The translations under genes and the position numbers were made by a program. From Cellvibrio fontiphilus (GTDB lineage Bacteria > Pseudomonadota > Gammaproteobacteria > Pseudomonadales > Cellvibrionaceae), in NCBI RefSeq assembly GCF_035317345.1, contig NZ_JAYKTU010000008.1: 64,000 nucleotides of DNA; one strand, given 5' to 3'. Below, one piece after another: positions 36,410 through 44,913 of the stretch (within the stretch, counting starts at the first letter, position 1; each line of letters starts with the position of its first letter). The notes under the pieces were generated by a model that was given only the letters and a program-made list of their open reading frames with translations, searched no databases and had not been told where the DNA came from.

Positions 36410-37204
36410 TTAAAATCCTTGCTCGCGTATCCGCGCTAATAAATCCCGCCAGCGCGATAACCGTGCAGTCGGGTCCGCTTGGGACTGCACACTGTTGCCC
36501 ACCCATAATCCTTCACTGTTAAAACTGAACACGGGGCGTAAGTCGGGCCTTTTACTGGCCGGTTCTATACGCCCGATTAAATTATCCAGAATCAAGGGTT
36601 CTGCAGTTGGACTCTGGTAATAACCCAGAACCATATGTGCCTGAAAGCGTTTACTTTGCTGGCCGCCGATTTGCGCGCGCACGTAAATCAAACGCAATTG
36701 GTCATTGGCAAACCCCAGTTCCAACAGGCTCAAATATTTGGCAATGGTGAAGTCCTCACAGTCGCCAGCACGCATGCCCATGGTTTCCAGGGGAGTTGCC
36801 CAGTAATCACTTTTTTGCCAAAGGGTCACGTCATCGCTATAGCGAATATGACGATTAAAAAAATCATTTACCCGGGTAATTTTTTGTACATCATCCAAGG
36901 TTTGGCTGGTGTCCAGCATCTGGTTCCATGCACGCAACAGACCGGCGCCATCCTCACCGTAACGGCTGTGCATCACCTGCTGCATTTTTTGTGATTGGCG
37001 CTCTGCCGCGACAAAAAAAGCGGCAGTAAATAAGGTAAAAAATAACAGCCAACAGCCAATCACCCGGTCAAACCATCGCCGGGAACCTGATAAAAAAGAG
37101 GAGGGCTGCTCAGCGATGAGCGCCAAGGTGCGGACCTTTGACAGTGGAAAATTCGGGTGCTTGAAGAGCGCAGTGAACGGGCATGGCGGTTGGCTAATTG
37201 GCAC
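36410..37204 (-). CDS. lapG: Periplasmic adhesin protease, LapG
   Basis: 264-residue transglutaminase-like cysteine protease. The triad is Cys149 (AGDCEDF), His190 (AHMVLGYY) and Asp207 (LILDNL), spaced as in Pseudomonas LapG. A membrane helix or long signal anchor is at about 46-67. It should cut the adhesin after TA in TAAG at low c-di-GMP. The region holding the calcium-binding acidic residues (TLDDVQ, YSDD) is present. The start is a GTG at 37204 without a clear ribosome site, so the N-terminus is uncertain. It is transcribed with lapD; the gap to the lapD start is 61 bases. Confidence 0.93.
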   Translation of the reverse strand: MPISQPPCPFTALFKHPNFPLSKVRTLALIAEQPSSFLSGSRRWFDRVIGCWLLFFTLFTAAFFVAAERQSQKMQQVMHSRYGEDGAGLLRAWNQMLDTSQTLDDVQKITRVNDFFNRHIRYSDDVTLWQKSDYWATPLETMGMRAGDCEDFTIAKYLSLLELGFANDQLRLIYVRAQIGGQQSKRFQAHMVLGYYQSPTAEPLILDNLIGRIEPASKRPDLRPVFSFNSEGLWVGNSVQSQADPTARLSRWRDLLARIREQGF

Positions 37205-37263
37205 AAGTTGCCACTAGTATAGTCAGCTTGCAGGGAATATTTTCAGAAAAAACAGCGGCGATG

Positions 37264-37277
37264 TGTAAACGTTTCCA
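37264..37277. promoter_or_regulatory. LacI/GalR-type operator-like site
   Basis: TGTAAACGTTTCCA is a near-perfect dyad around central CG and matches the general AAACGTTT core of LacI-family operators. It lies between divergent lapG and the amylase gene, 166 bases before the latter. Confidence 0.5.
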
Positions 37278-37305
37278 TTTAACTAACAGTGAATTGATAA
37301 TTCAG

Positions 37306-37370
37306 TTGCATGAAATTTATGCAAACTTGCATACGTATTCAGTGAAATCCTTATGCGTGAATACGTATGC
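37306..37370. promoter_or_regulatory. Two dyads upstream of the amylase gene
   Basis: TTGCAT (37306-37311) and ATGCAA (37319-37324) form a 6-7-6 dyad. Just after it, the 13-mers 37329-37341 and 37358-37370 are perfect inverted copies, each containing the palindrome ATACGTAT, with 16 bases between. Paired palindromes of this kind usually bind a dimeric or tetrameric regulator. Confidence 0.6.
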
Positions 37371-37442
37371 AGCGATTTGCCTCACTGAGGTTTATCTCTT
37401 CAAATGGCCTTTCCAATAATTTTAATAACGGATAGGTCAATT

Positions 37443-40019
37443 ATGAAACACAAACTCGTCTTACTTTCCATCTTGCTGGCAACTTCTGCCAGCGCCCAAG
37501 CGGAATGGTTTCTGCGCGGAACTCATAACAATTGGGCAGCCGCCCAAATGAATCCCGCTGGCACCAACACCATGGAATTAACCAATGTGGTTTTCAGCAG
37601 TGCTGGCAGCATCAAGTTTGATCGCTACGGTGACTGGTCAGAGAACTACGGGGTAGGTGGTCGCAACGGTACTAACATTGCCGTGGCGCAGGGCACCTGG
37701 AATATCAAGTTTTTTACCGATACCAAAAACTGGAACATCAGCGCTGTTACTCCACCAGCAGCCTACCACTTGCGCGGCACGTTTAATGGCTGGGCAGAAG
37801 GCACACTGATGACCCGTGTAGGCACTACCGATATTTACGAAAGTTGCCAGAATTTTGTGGGCGGCGATGCCACCGGTGGCCCGCGCTTCAAAGTTGATCC
37901 TAATGGCGGTTGGGGAACTGATGCGGTGCCGGCAACGGATTTCACTGTCTCGGCTGGCTGGGTAAAAGTCACCTTTAACGGGAGCACTAAGGCAATTACC
38001 ACGGCACAAAATCTTTCGGCCAATTGTGGTAGCGCTAACATCTCTAGCTCTTCACAATCGTCGTCGTCAACCAGTTCTTATGTATCTACCTCAGCACCGA
38101 CAACCTCCAGTGCAAGTAGTTCATCCAGTGCGCCGGCGGTAACTTTCCATTTGCGCGGCACTCACAACGGCTGGGCTGAAGGTGACCTCTTCACAACGCC
38201 AGCGGGCACCAATCAACTGGAAGCCTGCCGTAACTTCACTGCGGGCGATGCCAACGGCGGGCCGCGCTTCAAGGTTGATCGCAACGGTGCCTGGGGTACA
38301 GATGCATTCCCATCCGTCGATCAGGCCGCAAGTGGCTGGACACGTATTGTGATCAATACCAGCAGCAACAGCCTTGTTAGCGTTACCACTAACCTGGCAT
38401 CTAACTGCGGTTCAAGCAGTTCAAGCTCGGTGTCGTCATCTTCATCCAGCAGCTCAAGCAGCAGCGCGCCAGTGGCCGACGATTTCCGCTCGCGCACTAT
38501 GTACTTTGTGTTTGTGGATCGCTTCGCCAACGGCAACACCAGCAACGACAACGGCACTAACCCTGTCGCGACTTCCACTGTGAAGGGCGCCGGTGCTCAA
38601 AGTGAGTGGAAGAAGTACTGGGGTGGCGATATCCAGGGCTTGATCTCCAAACTCGACTACCTGCAATCACTGGGTGTGACCGCGATCTGGGTAACGCCGC
38701 TGGTGGATAACATCAATGTGGGCAACGAAGGTGGCTACCACGGCTACTGGGCGCGCGATTTCTACTCTGTCGATGAACATCTGGGCGACTGGGCGTTAGT
38801 GGATGAGCTGGATGCCCAAATGGAAGCTCGCGGTATGAAACTGGTGTTGGATATAGCCCTTAACCACTCCAACCAGGATGACCAGTACGAATTCGGTGCA
38901 CTTTACAAAGAGGGTGCATTTATCACTGATTTCGCCAGTGGCAAAAACACCTGGTACAACGCTAATGGCGCTATTTCAGACTGTGGTGATACCAACCCGG
39001 CCACTACCTGTAACGGTGAATGGGATGATCCCTGGTCGTTCCGCAACAAGAGCCTGTTCAACCTGACCGATTTCAAACACGGCACCACCAGCAATTCACT
39101 GGCGGATCAGTATTTGATTGACGCGGCACTCAAGTGGATGGATCACGGTGTGGACGCCTTCCGTATCGACGCGATCAAACACATTGAGCCAAGCTTCATC
39201 AACCGTTTCAGTGCAGCTGTACGTGCCAAAAAAGCGGACACTTACATCTTCGGTGAGTGGTACAACGCCGGTGCGGGTGATTCAGTTTCCATGACCTTCC
39301 TCAACGAGCGTCGCGGTTCTGAACTGCTGGATTTCAAACTGCGCGATGCGATTGAAAATGCGATTGCCGGCAATAGCACCATGATCAACCTGAGCACTCA
39401 CATCAGCTCCCGTGCGGCAGCGATGAATGGCTTTGAAGATCTGCAGGCGATTTTCCTGGACAACCACGATGCCACCCGCACCAGTGTTTATCTGCAAACC
39501 AGCGGTCTGGTTAACAGTAACCGCCCAGGTAAAGGTATGGCTAAAGCCTTTGCCGATGCACGTCAAAACCTGGGTATGGCGCTGGTGATGACTTTGCCTG
39601 GTATCCCTACTATCTATTACGGCACCGAGCAAAACTCCACCTGGTTTACCGCGAATGGCGATGGTCAAGTGGGGCACGACCCATACAACCGTGAGCAAAT
39701 GCCTTCGTTCAGCCAAACCACGGCGGCGTACACCATGATCAGTGCCCTGGCCGAGCTGCGTAAAAACAGCCCAGCTATCCAACGTGGCACCTATGCCGAG
39801 CGTTGGGTGAATGCGGATGTATTGGTGTTCCAGCGTCAGGAAGGCAGTGATTGTGCGGTAGTTGCGGTAAACCGTGGCGCGGCTACCAGCATCACTGTAC
39901 CTAACCTGTGTTTGGGTAACGCTGCCTACACCAGTAAAGTGGGTAGTGACATTGTGAACGTAACCAGCGGTACGGGCACTTTTAACCTCTCCCAGAACGA
40001 AGTGGTTGTACTGCATTAA
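37443..40019 (+). CDS. Secreted GH13 alpha-amylase with three N-terminal RGT modules
   Basis: 858 residues. A signal peptide (1-20, SAQA) precedes three homologous modules at about 22-100, 108-195 and 235-322, each opening with FLRGTHNNW or HLRGT(F/H)NGWA; the last two share CxNFxxGDAxGGPRFKVD. Poly-Ser linkers lie at 200-230 and 324-341. The GH13 catalytic domain runs from about 348. Region I is DIALNH (His475), nucleophile Asp576 (DAFRID), acid/base Glu605 (FGEW) and Asp676 (FLDNHD). It should hydrolyse starch or related alpha-glucans outside the cell; the modules are probably starch-binding. GATAGG lies before the ATG. Confidence 0.92.
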   Translation: MKHKLVLLSILLATSASAQAEWFLRGTHNNWAAAQMNPAGTNTMELTNVVFSSAGSIKFDRYGDWSENYGVGGRNGTNIAVAQGTWNIKFFTDTKNWNISAVTPPAAYHLRGTFNGWAEGTLMTRVGTTDIYESCQNFVGGDATGGPRFKVDPNGGWGTDAVPATDFTVSAGWVKVTFNGSTKAITTAQNLSANCGSANISSSSQSSSSTSSYVSTSAPTTSSASSSSSAPAVTFHLRGTHNGWAEGDLFTTPAGTNQLEACRNFTAGDANGGPRFKVDRNGAWGTDAFPSVDQAASGWTRIVINTSSNSLVSVTTNLASNCGSSSSSSVSSSSSSSSSSSAPVADDFRSRTMYFVFVDRFANGNTSNDNGTNPVATSTVKGAGAQSEWKKYWGGDIQGLISKLDYLQSLGVTAIWVTPLVDNINVGNEGGYHGYWARDFYSVDEHLGDWALVDELDAQMEARGMKLVLDIALNHSNQDDQYEFGALYKEGAFITDFASGKNTWYNANGAISDCGDTNPATTCNGEWDDPWSFRNKSLFNLTDFKHGTTSNSLADQYLIDAALKWMDHGVDAFRIDAIKHIEPSFINRFSAAVRAKKADTYIFGEWYNAGAGDSVSMTFLNERRGSELLDFKLRDAIENAIAGNSTMINLSTHISSRAAAMNGFEDLQAIFLDNHDATRTSVYLQTSGLVNSNRPGKGMAKAFADARQNLGMALVMTLPGIPTIYYGTEQNSTWFTANGDGQVGHDPYNREQMPSFSQTTAAYTMISALAELRKNSPAIQRGTYAERWVNADVLVFQRQEGSDCAVVAVNRGAATSITVPNLCLGNAAYTSKVGSDIVNVTSGTGTFNLSQNEVVVLH

Positions 40020-40497
40020 TTGCAGCGTTAGCCACTCTCGTTTTACCTCACAAAAGGGTGCCCAGACGGGCACCCTTTTGTATTTTCTGGCTGACCGGTT
40101 CTTTGTTATCTGCCTGCAGCCTGATTGGTTGGCGCGGTGATGAGTCCCGATGTAAGCCATCCTTAAGCTGGCACTCAGAGTAATTTATGAAAGGTGCATT
40201 TGGGTGTGGTATTTCCCTATTGTTTCTATGTTGCACACCTTGTGTTACAGCGTGAGCCAAGTCGCGTTTTGCTGTCACCCTTCTTATCAAACGGAGTTGC
40301 ACTTGGTTTTTTTGTTACTTCAAAAAGTGGGATTTTTTATAGGTGAAAGTTCGAATATTTTTTCATCGAAGTTACCCGCACTTTGAGCTTTTTCAGGCGC
40401 CAATCCCCCAATTGTAATTGCCTTAACGATTTATATACTGGCCTTCGCTGCAGCGACTGAATCATAAATTCCCTCCTACTAACGAGTCATAATAATC
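40020..40497. other. Gap between amylase and GH16 genes
   Basis: Contains the amylase terminator (40051-40087). After it no coding frame is convincing. The AT-rich stretch 40300-40460 upstream of the GH16 gene probably holds its promoter, but I see no clear hexamer pair or dyad. Confidence 0.4.
40051..40087 (+). terminator. Terminator of the amylase gene
   Basis: AAAAGGGTGCCC (40052-40063) pairs perfectly with GGGCACCCTTTT (40068-40079) around AGAC, followed by a T-rich stretch. Confidence 0.92.
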
Positions 40498-41850
40498 ATG
40501 AATAAGTTAACTCTAGTGAAAAGAAGCGCCTGGGTAGCGCTAGCCTGTCTTGGGCTATCTACCCCAGCGAGCGCGGTGGTATTTCAGGCCGAGAATTACA
40601 ATTCGTTTTACGACACTACACCGGGCAATACCGGCGGTGTTTACCGCAGCGATGCGGTGGATATAGAAGCCACCAGCGATAGTGGCGGTGGTTACAATGT
40701 GGGTTGGATTGCCCAAGGCGAGTGGTTGGCGTTTAACGGCCTGAATATCCCAACCAGTGGCAGTTATATAGTGCGTATGCGCGTTGCATCGGCATCGGGC
40801 GCCACTGCTTCAGTGGATTTAAATGGCGGTGCGATCCAGTTGGGCAATTTTGCGATTCCGGCAACTGGTGGCTGGCAGAATTGGACAACGGTGACCCGCA
40901 CAGTGAATTTAAATGCAGGCAATTACAGCCTGGGTGTGTTTGCGCAAACGGCGAACTGGAATTTCAACTGGATTGAAATTGTCGCCGACACCACGAATAA
41001 CACCAATTTGCCAACTGCCTACCCCGGCTACACCGGCGTTTACTCTGGCTACACGCTCAAATTGGACGAACGTTTCAACAGTCTCAATACCGCTATCTGG
41101 GCAAAGGGTGATGGTGCCGTGGGTAATGAATCCATCTGCCGCTTCCAGCCCCAGGGTGTGCAAGTGGTGAACGGTAATCTGGAATTGGTGGTGCGCCGCG
41201 AATATGTGCCCGGCAGTTATTCCTATGATCACAAATCAGAAAAAGGCCCCTATAACTTCTCTTGCGGTGAACTGCGCACCCAACCCAATAAACGCATCAA
41301 ATATGGTCGGATTGAAGCGCGTATCAAAGCGCCGGCACGCTCAGTGGCAACGGGTTATATTTCATCGCTCTTCACCTATAAACACGAAGGCTCTCCGCGT
41401 GAGTGGGAAGAGATCGATGTGGAATTGGAGGGCGGTCGTCCGGATAAATTCCAGGCCAACCTGATTTATGGCGTAAACGTTGTAGATTGGAATGGTACTC
41501 GCCAGTGGGGTGCCTGGGAGCATAAGATCGATATAGCGCCGGCTGACCAATGGCGTGTATATGCCATCGAGTGGACACCCACCGGTATCAAGTGGTTTGT
41601 GGATGGCGTTCTATTAAAAACCCTCAACCAGGACTGGCTGGACTGCAACCCTTCCTGTGTTCCACCCCAGGTTAGCTACACCCCGGTGCCCAATGATTTA
41701 ACCGAACTTATGATGAATTTCTGGATTCCTAACGATGGCATCCAGGACGTATTCGGCGGCAACAAGTACGGCAACGTTTACCCCATGGTCACCCAGTACG
41801 ATTGGGTGAGGATCTACCAATTGAATACGCATCCGCTGACTAATTGGTAG
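40498..41850 (+). CDS. Secreted CBM6-GH16 beta-glucanase
   Basis: 450 residues. A signal peptide (about 1-26, ASA-V) precedes a CBM6-like module (about 28-160; FQAENY opening, WIAQGEWLAFNGLNI, NFNWIEI end) and a GH16 domain (about 185-445). The catalytic motif is EIDVE, with Glu305 nucleophile, Asp307 and Glu309 acid/base, the regular ExDxE form found in lichenases, xyloglucanases and related enzymes rather than the beta-bulge ExDxxE laminarinase form. FWIPND and the C-terminal YDWVRIYQ strand are typical. Substrate is a beta-glucan or xyloglucan, not resolvable further. The ribosome site is weak. Confidence 0.9.
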   Translation: MNKLTLVKRSAWVALACLGLSTPASAVVFQAENYNSFYDTTPGNTGGVYRSDAVDIEATSDSGGGYNVGWIAQGEWLAFNGLNIPTSGSYIVRMRVASASGATASVDLNGGAIQLGNFAIPATGGWQNWTTVTRTVNLNAGNYSLGVFAQTANWNFNWIEIVADTTNNTNLPTAYPGYTGVYSGYTLKLDERFNSLNTAIWAKGDGAVGNESICRFQPQGVQVVNGNLELVVRREYVPGSYSYDHKSEKGPYNFSCGELRTQPNKRIKYGRIEARIKAPARSVATGYISSLFTYKHEGSPREWEEIDVELEGGRPDKFQANLIYGVNVVDWNGTRQWGAWEHKIDIAPADQWRVYAIEWTPTGIKWFVDGVLLKTLNQDWLDCNPSCVPPQVSYTPVPNDLTELMMNFWIPNDGIQDVFGGNKYGNVYPMVTQYDWVRIYQLNTHPLTNW

Positions 41851-41884
41851 TTCGACTAACAACAAAAAAGTACGAGAGTTATCA

Positions 41885-41917
41885 ACGGCACTGACGATTA
41901 GTCAGTGCCGTTTTTTT
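41885..41917 (+). terminator. Terminator of the GH16 gene
   Basis: ACGGCACTGAC (41885-41895) pairs perfectly with GTCAGTGCCGT (41901-41911), loop GATTA, followed by seven Ts. Confidence 0.95.
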
Positions 41918-42133
41918 ATGGATGAAAAAAGTGGAGCGAAAACCCAGTGTGAAGTGTCAGTTTAGGTGGTCATCGATGGCGCCGAATTCCCACTTCATCA
42001 CTTTTGCATCAATGATTAACAAAAATGACAAAGTGGGACGATTTGTCATTCCGGCCTAGGTAAATTTGCATCTGACTATTTGGTTTTTTTAAGATCAAAC
42101 AGTAACAATAAACTTGATGAGCGGATCTACCCG

Positions 42134-42433
42134 ATGGAAATTACTAACGAATTAAGCCCCGAAGAATGCACCTCCATGAGCGATATCCGCACAGAGATTG
42201 ATCTGCTCGACCGGGGCATAATCAGTTTGATTGGCCAGCGTGCCAAATATCTGGAGGCGGCCGACCAATTTAAAACTGCCGAGATAAATGTTCGCTCACC
42301 CGAGCAAATCAAAACCATGCTGCAACAGCGGCGTGAGTGGGCTAACGCCGAGGGCGTTAACCCGGACATTATCGAAAAAATCTATGCCGATCTGGTCAAT
42401 CATTTTATGCAAGGTGATTTGCTAATCGAGTAA
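42134..42433 (+). CDS. PchB-like chorismate mutase / isochorismate lyase
   Basis: 99-residue AroQ-class all-helical protein. It follows the PchB pattern closely: SPEECTSMSDIR.EIDLLDR, then RAKYLEAADQFK, SPEQIKTMLQQRREWA and a C-terminal VNHFMQGDL helix (PchB of Pseudomonas is 101 residues). Active-site candidates are the N-terminal Arg of DIRTEID, Lys of DQFK and Gln/Arg of the third helix. PchB makes salicylate from isochorismate and has weak mutase activity; no siderophore genes are adjacent, so chorismate mutase activity is as likely. Start at ATG 42134; a longer frame from 42080 lacks support. Confidence 0.85.
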   Translation: MEITNELSPEECTSMSDIRTEIDLLDRGIISLIGQRAKYLEAADQFKTAEINVRSPEQIKTMLQQRREWANAEGVNPDIIEKIYADLVNHFMQGDLLIE

Positions 42434-42469
42434 GACCATAAAGCTTTCTACACATGCAGCTCGCCATAT

Positions 42470-44677
42470 TTAGCGGGAGCTAACCTGAAATTCGCCTGCC
42501 AGCTGGTGCAACTTGGTTGCTGTATTCTTCAGGCGATCAGAGCTGGTTTGCAAAGCGCGCACGACTTTACTCATGGTGTTGTTGGCACTACTTAGCTCAT
42601 GCACCTGCTCGCCGTGCTGCTGGCTGTTGTGGTCTATGTGATGAATGATGTCGAACATACGCTCCACTATGTCGTGCAATGGCTTGTTGTCGGTAGAAGC
42701 TTCTTCCGCCAAGCGCAAACTGCGATCCACTTCGGCGACACTGGTTTCCATATAGGCTGCCGCGCGTTGGGATTCGCTGCGGATCGCTTCAATTTTCTCG
42801 CCAATTTCCTGTGCCACTCCCGCTGTTCTTGCGGCCAGGCTGCGCACCTCGTCCGCGACCACTGAAAAACCGCGCCCGTGTTCGCCGGCGCGCGCTGCCT
42901 CGATGGCGGCATTTAGCGCAAGCAGATTGGTTTGGCTGGTGATGTCGCTGATCAGGGAAATCATATTGCCGATTTCGGCTGTGCGCTCATTCAGGGTGTG
43001 GATAGTGCGCGCCGAGTTATCCACCACGTCGCGAATGCCCTGGGTGCCGGTGCGCACCGATTCAAACTGGCTGCGCGCCTGCTGCACCACTTGCTCCATC
43101 ATTTTTTTCATATCGCTCGCAGTGCCCGAGGCCTTGCTGATTTCTTGCAGCTGGTCGCTCACCAGTAGCAGCATCCGCTCCATGGCGACCGATACCGATG
43201 AGGAAGACTCATTAGCTTGATTGTTGTGCGCCAGCAGCCGGTCGCTGTTTTTCATCACCTCATCAGCGGCGCGAATCACCTCGCCCACAATATGATCCAG
43301 GTTATCGATAAAACTGTTAGTCCAGCGGCCCAAATCACCACTTTCGTCGTAAGCGAGTTTTTGGGTATCCAGGCGCTGCCGCAAATTGCCGCCACCTTCG
43401 GCAATGGTATGGATCACCTCGGTCATTTTTCCCAAGCGACGGGCTAATTTGCGCGGGCCGCGTTGGTAAAAAACAACTCCACCAACTACCAGCACTAACA
43501 GGGTTAACAAATTGATCACGCTGTGGGGCAGGTTGGTCCAATAATCCAACGCGAGGTTGGTTGTTACTCCAGCACCTACGCAAGCACTGTAGATACTCAT
43601 TAATTTAAAACCCACCGAACGGTGGCGATAAGTTTCTTCCAGGTCGGCTTCGCACATCATGCCCCAGGTATCCTGGGAACCTTGCAGGCTAAAGGTCACA
43701 CCTTTACCCACGACCGGAATATGGCGATAGTCGGAATAACCGGGGTAGGTGACAAACAAATTGCTGCCCTTGCGAATGGTTTCGCGCACTCCCGGGTGCA
43801 ATTGGTTAGTAGCCGGGTCGGTAAAGCGGATTTCAAACTCGGTGTGCTGCTGGATTTTTACCGTGCCCCAATCGGTATGCACACCCGAACTGAGGTTTTC
43901 ACCGTGGGAGAAAGTACTGTCCTCAAAGCGTGAGCGGGAGAGGGCGGTGCCCGGTTTGATGGAGGGATCGAATACCGGTTTCACCATAAACAAATAGTTA
44001 TCGCCAGATTCGTTAAAAATATGCCCGGCCTCGCGCTGGATCAAATCGCCAAGAACATCGTTGGGAATACGTGCGCACAAACAACCCTTGCCGCCATCGT
44101 TGAGGGTAAATGGCAAGTAGAACATCAAGGTGACCTGATCGTGGAACGCAGAGCTGCGCTTGCCTACAGCCAGGGTTTGCGGGTCTTTGTAGGGGCCGTG
44201 CAAAAAAGGCTGTTGCAGGCCAAGGTTAAGGGCCTTGCTGTCCAGATCCTGCAGATCGATACGCGCCCGGTAAGTGGAAGCCAGGGTTTTGCCTGAGGCA
44301 TTGACCACAAACAGCTCAGTCACATCCGCCATGCTTGTATAGTTTTTGCTCAGGATTTGGCTATAGTCATCATCAAGTGCCTGCAACTGGCTGCGGCAGG
44401 ATTCTAACTGTGTCCACTGGCGTTTTACCCACTGCTGTAACAACTTCATGCGGGTATTGGCGATACTCTCAAATGTCTGCTCCATCACCGGGTAGCGATG
44501 CCTGTTTACCCAGCAGGCCCAGCCCATCGCCAGTTTGCCGGTTTTGCCAAACCAGGGTAACCAGCTGCGCTCGGCGGAAGAGAGCGGCATAAGTTGGCTT
44601 TGTAATCCGAAAGAGGCGTCGTGTGCGTGTTGTCTGGTCAAGGTAGGAGTCTGCTGTTGAAGTAGTGGTATTGGCAT
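42470..44677 (-). CDS. Methyl-accepting chemotaxis protein with soluble-looking sensor
   Basis: 735 residues. There is no signal peptide or clear first membrane helix; the N-terminal about 350 residues look soluble and contain a PAS/Cache-like stretch (VTELFVVNASGKTLAST near 119-134). Two hydrophobic helices are at about 356-377 and 386-404, then a HAMP-like region and the MCP signalling domain, whose hairpin tip reads ITSQTNLLALNAAIEAARAGE and continues with SVVADEVRSLAARTA. Such a layout would put the sensor in the cytoplasm. It signals to CheA/CheW encoded elsewhere. Divergent from the amidase gene. Confidence 0.88.
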   Translation of the reverse strand: MPIPLLQQQTPTLTRQHAHDASFGLQSQLMPLSSAERSWLPWFGKTGKLAMGWACWVNRHRYPVMEQTFESIANTRMKLLQQWVKRQWTQLESCRSQLQALDDDYSQILSKNYTSMADVTELFVVNASGKTLASTYRARIDLQDLDSKALNLGLQQPFLHGPYKDPQTLAVGKRSSAFHDQVTLMFYLPFTLNDGGKGCLCARIPNDVLGDLIQREAGHIFNESGDNYLFMVKPVFDPSIKPGTALSRSRFEDSTFSHGENLSSGVHTDWGTVKIQQHTEFEIRFTDPATNQLHPGVRETIRKGSNLFVTYPGYSDYRHIPVVGKGVTFSLQGSQDTWGMMCEADLEETYRHRSVGFKLMSIYSACVGAGVTTNLALDYWTNLPHSVINLLTLLVLVVGGVVFYQRGPRKLARRLGKMTEVIHTIAEGGGNLRQRLDTQKLAYDESGDLGRWTNSFIDNLDHIVGEVIRAADEVMKNSDRLLAHNNQANESSSSVSVAMERMLLLVSDQLQEISKASGTASDMKKMMEQVVQQARSQFESVRTGTQGIRDVVDNSARTIHTLNERTAEIGNMISLISDITSQTNLLALNAAIEAARAGEHGRGFSVVADEVRSLAARTAGVAQEIGEKIEAIRSESQRAAAYMETSVAEVDRSLRLAEEASTDNKPLHDIVERMFDIIHHIDHNSQQHGEQVHELSSANNTMSKVVRALQTSSDRLKNTATKLHQLAGEFQVSSR

Positions 44678-44771
44678 TGTCAGTAGCCTGCGTTGAGCTT
44701 CAATGCGTATTTTGTTTAGCGGAGCAATGCGAAAACTGCGCCATTGGCGCGAAAATCATCTATTCGCCGCC

Positions 44772-44796
44772 TAATTGGTATTTTTGGCACCAATTA
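44772..44796. promoter_or_regulatory. Dyad between MCP and amidase genes
   Basis: TAATTGGT (44772-44779) is perfectly inverted at 44789-44796 around a 9-base centre, in the divergent intergenic region. GGTGCATTAAAA-like direct repeats follow at 44819-44840. Possible operator; not matched to any known regulator. Confidence 0.4.
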
Positions 44797-44913
44797 AGGG
44801 CGATTTGATGTTTTTTATGGTGCATTAAAAATAAGTTGGATCTTTTTGGGTGCATAAAATTTAATAGGTAGGTTTTATCTGATTATTAATGCGCCTGGCG
44901 CAAAGGAGTAACC

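Noticed and set aside
39282..40160. 292-codon minus-strand frame opposite the amylase
   Set aside because: Shadow of a GC-rich coding region; the GH13 catalytic residues are clear on the plus strand, and the frame runs through the amylase terminator.
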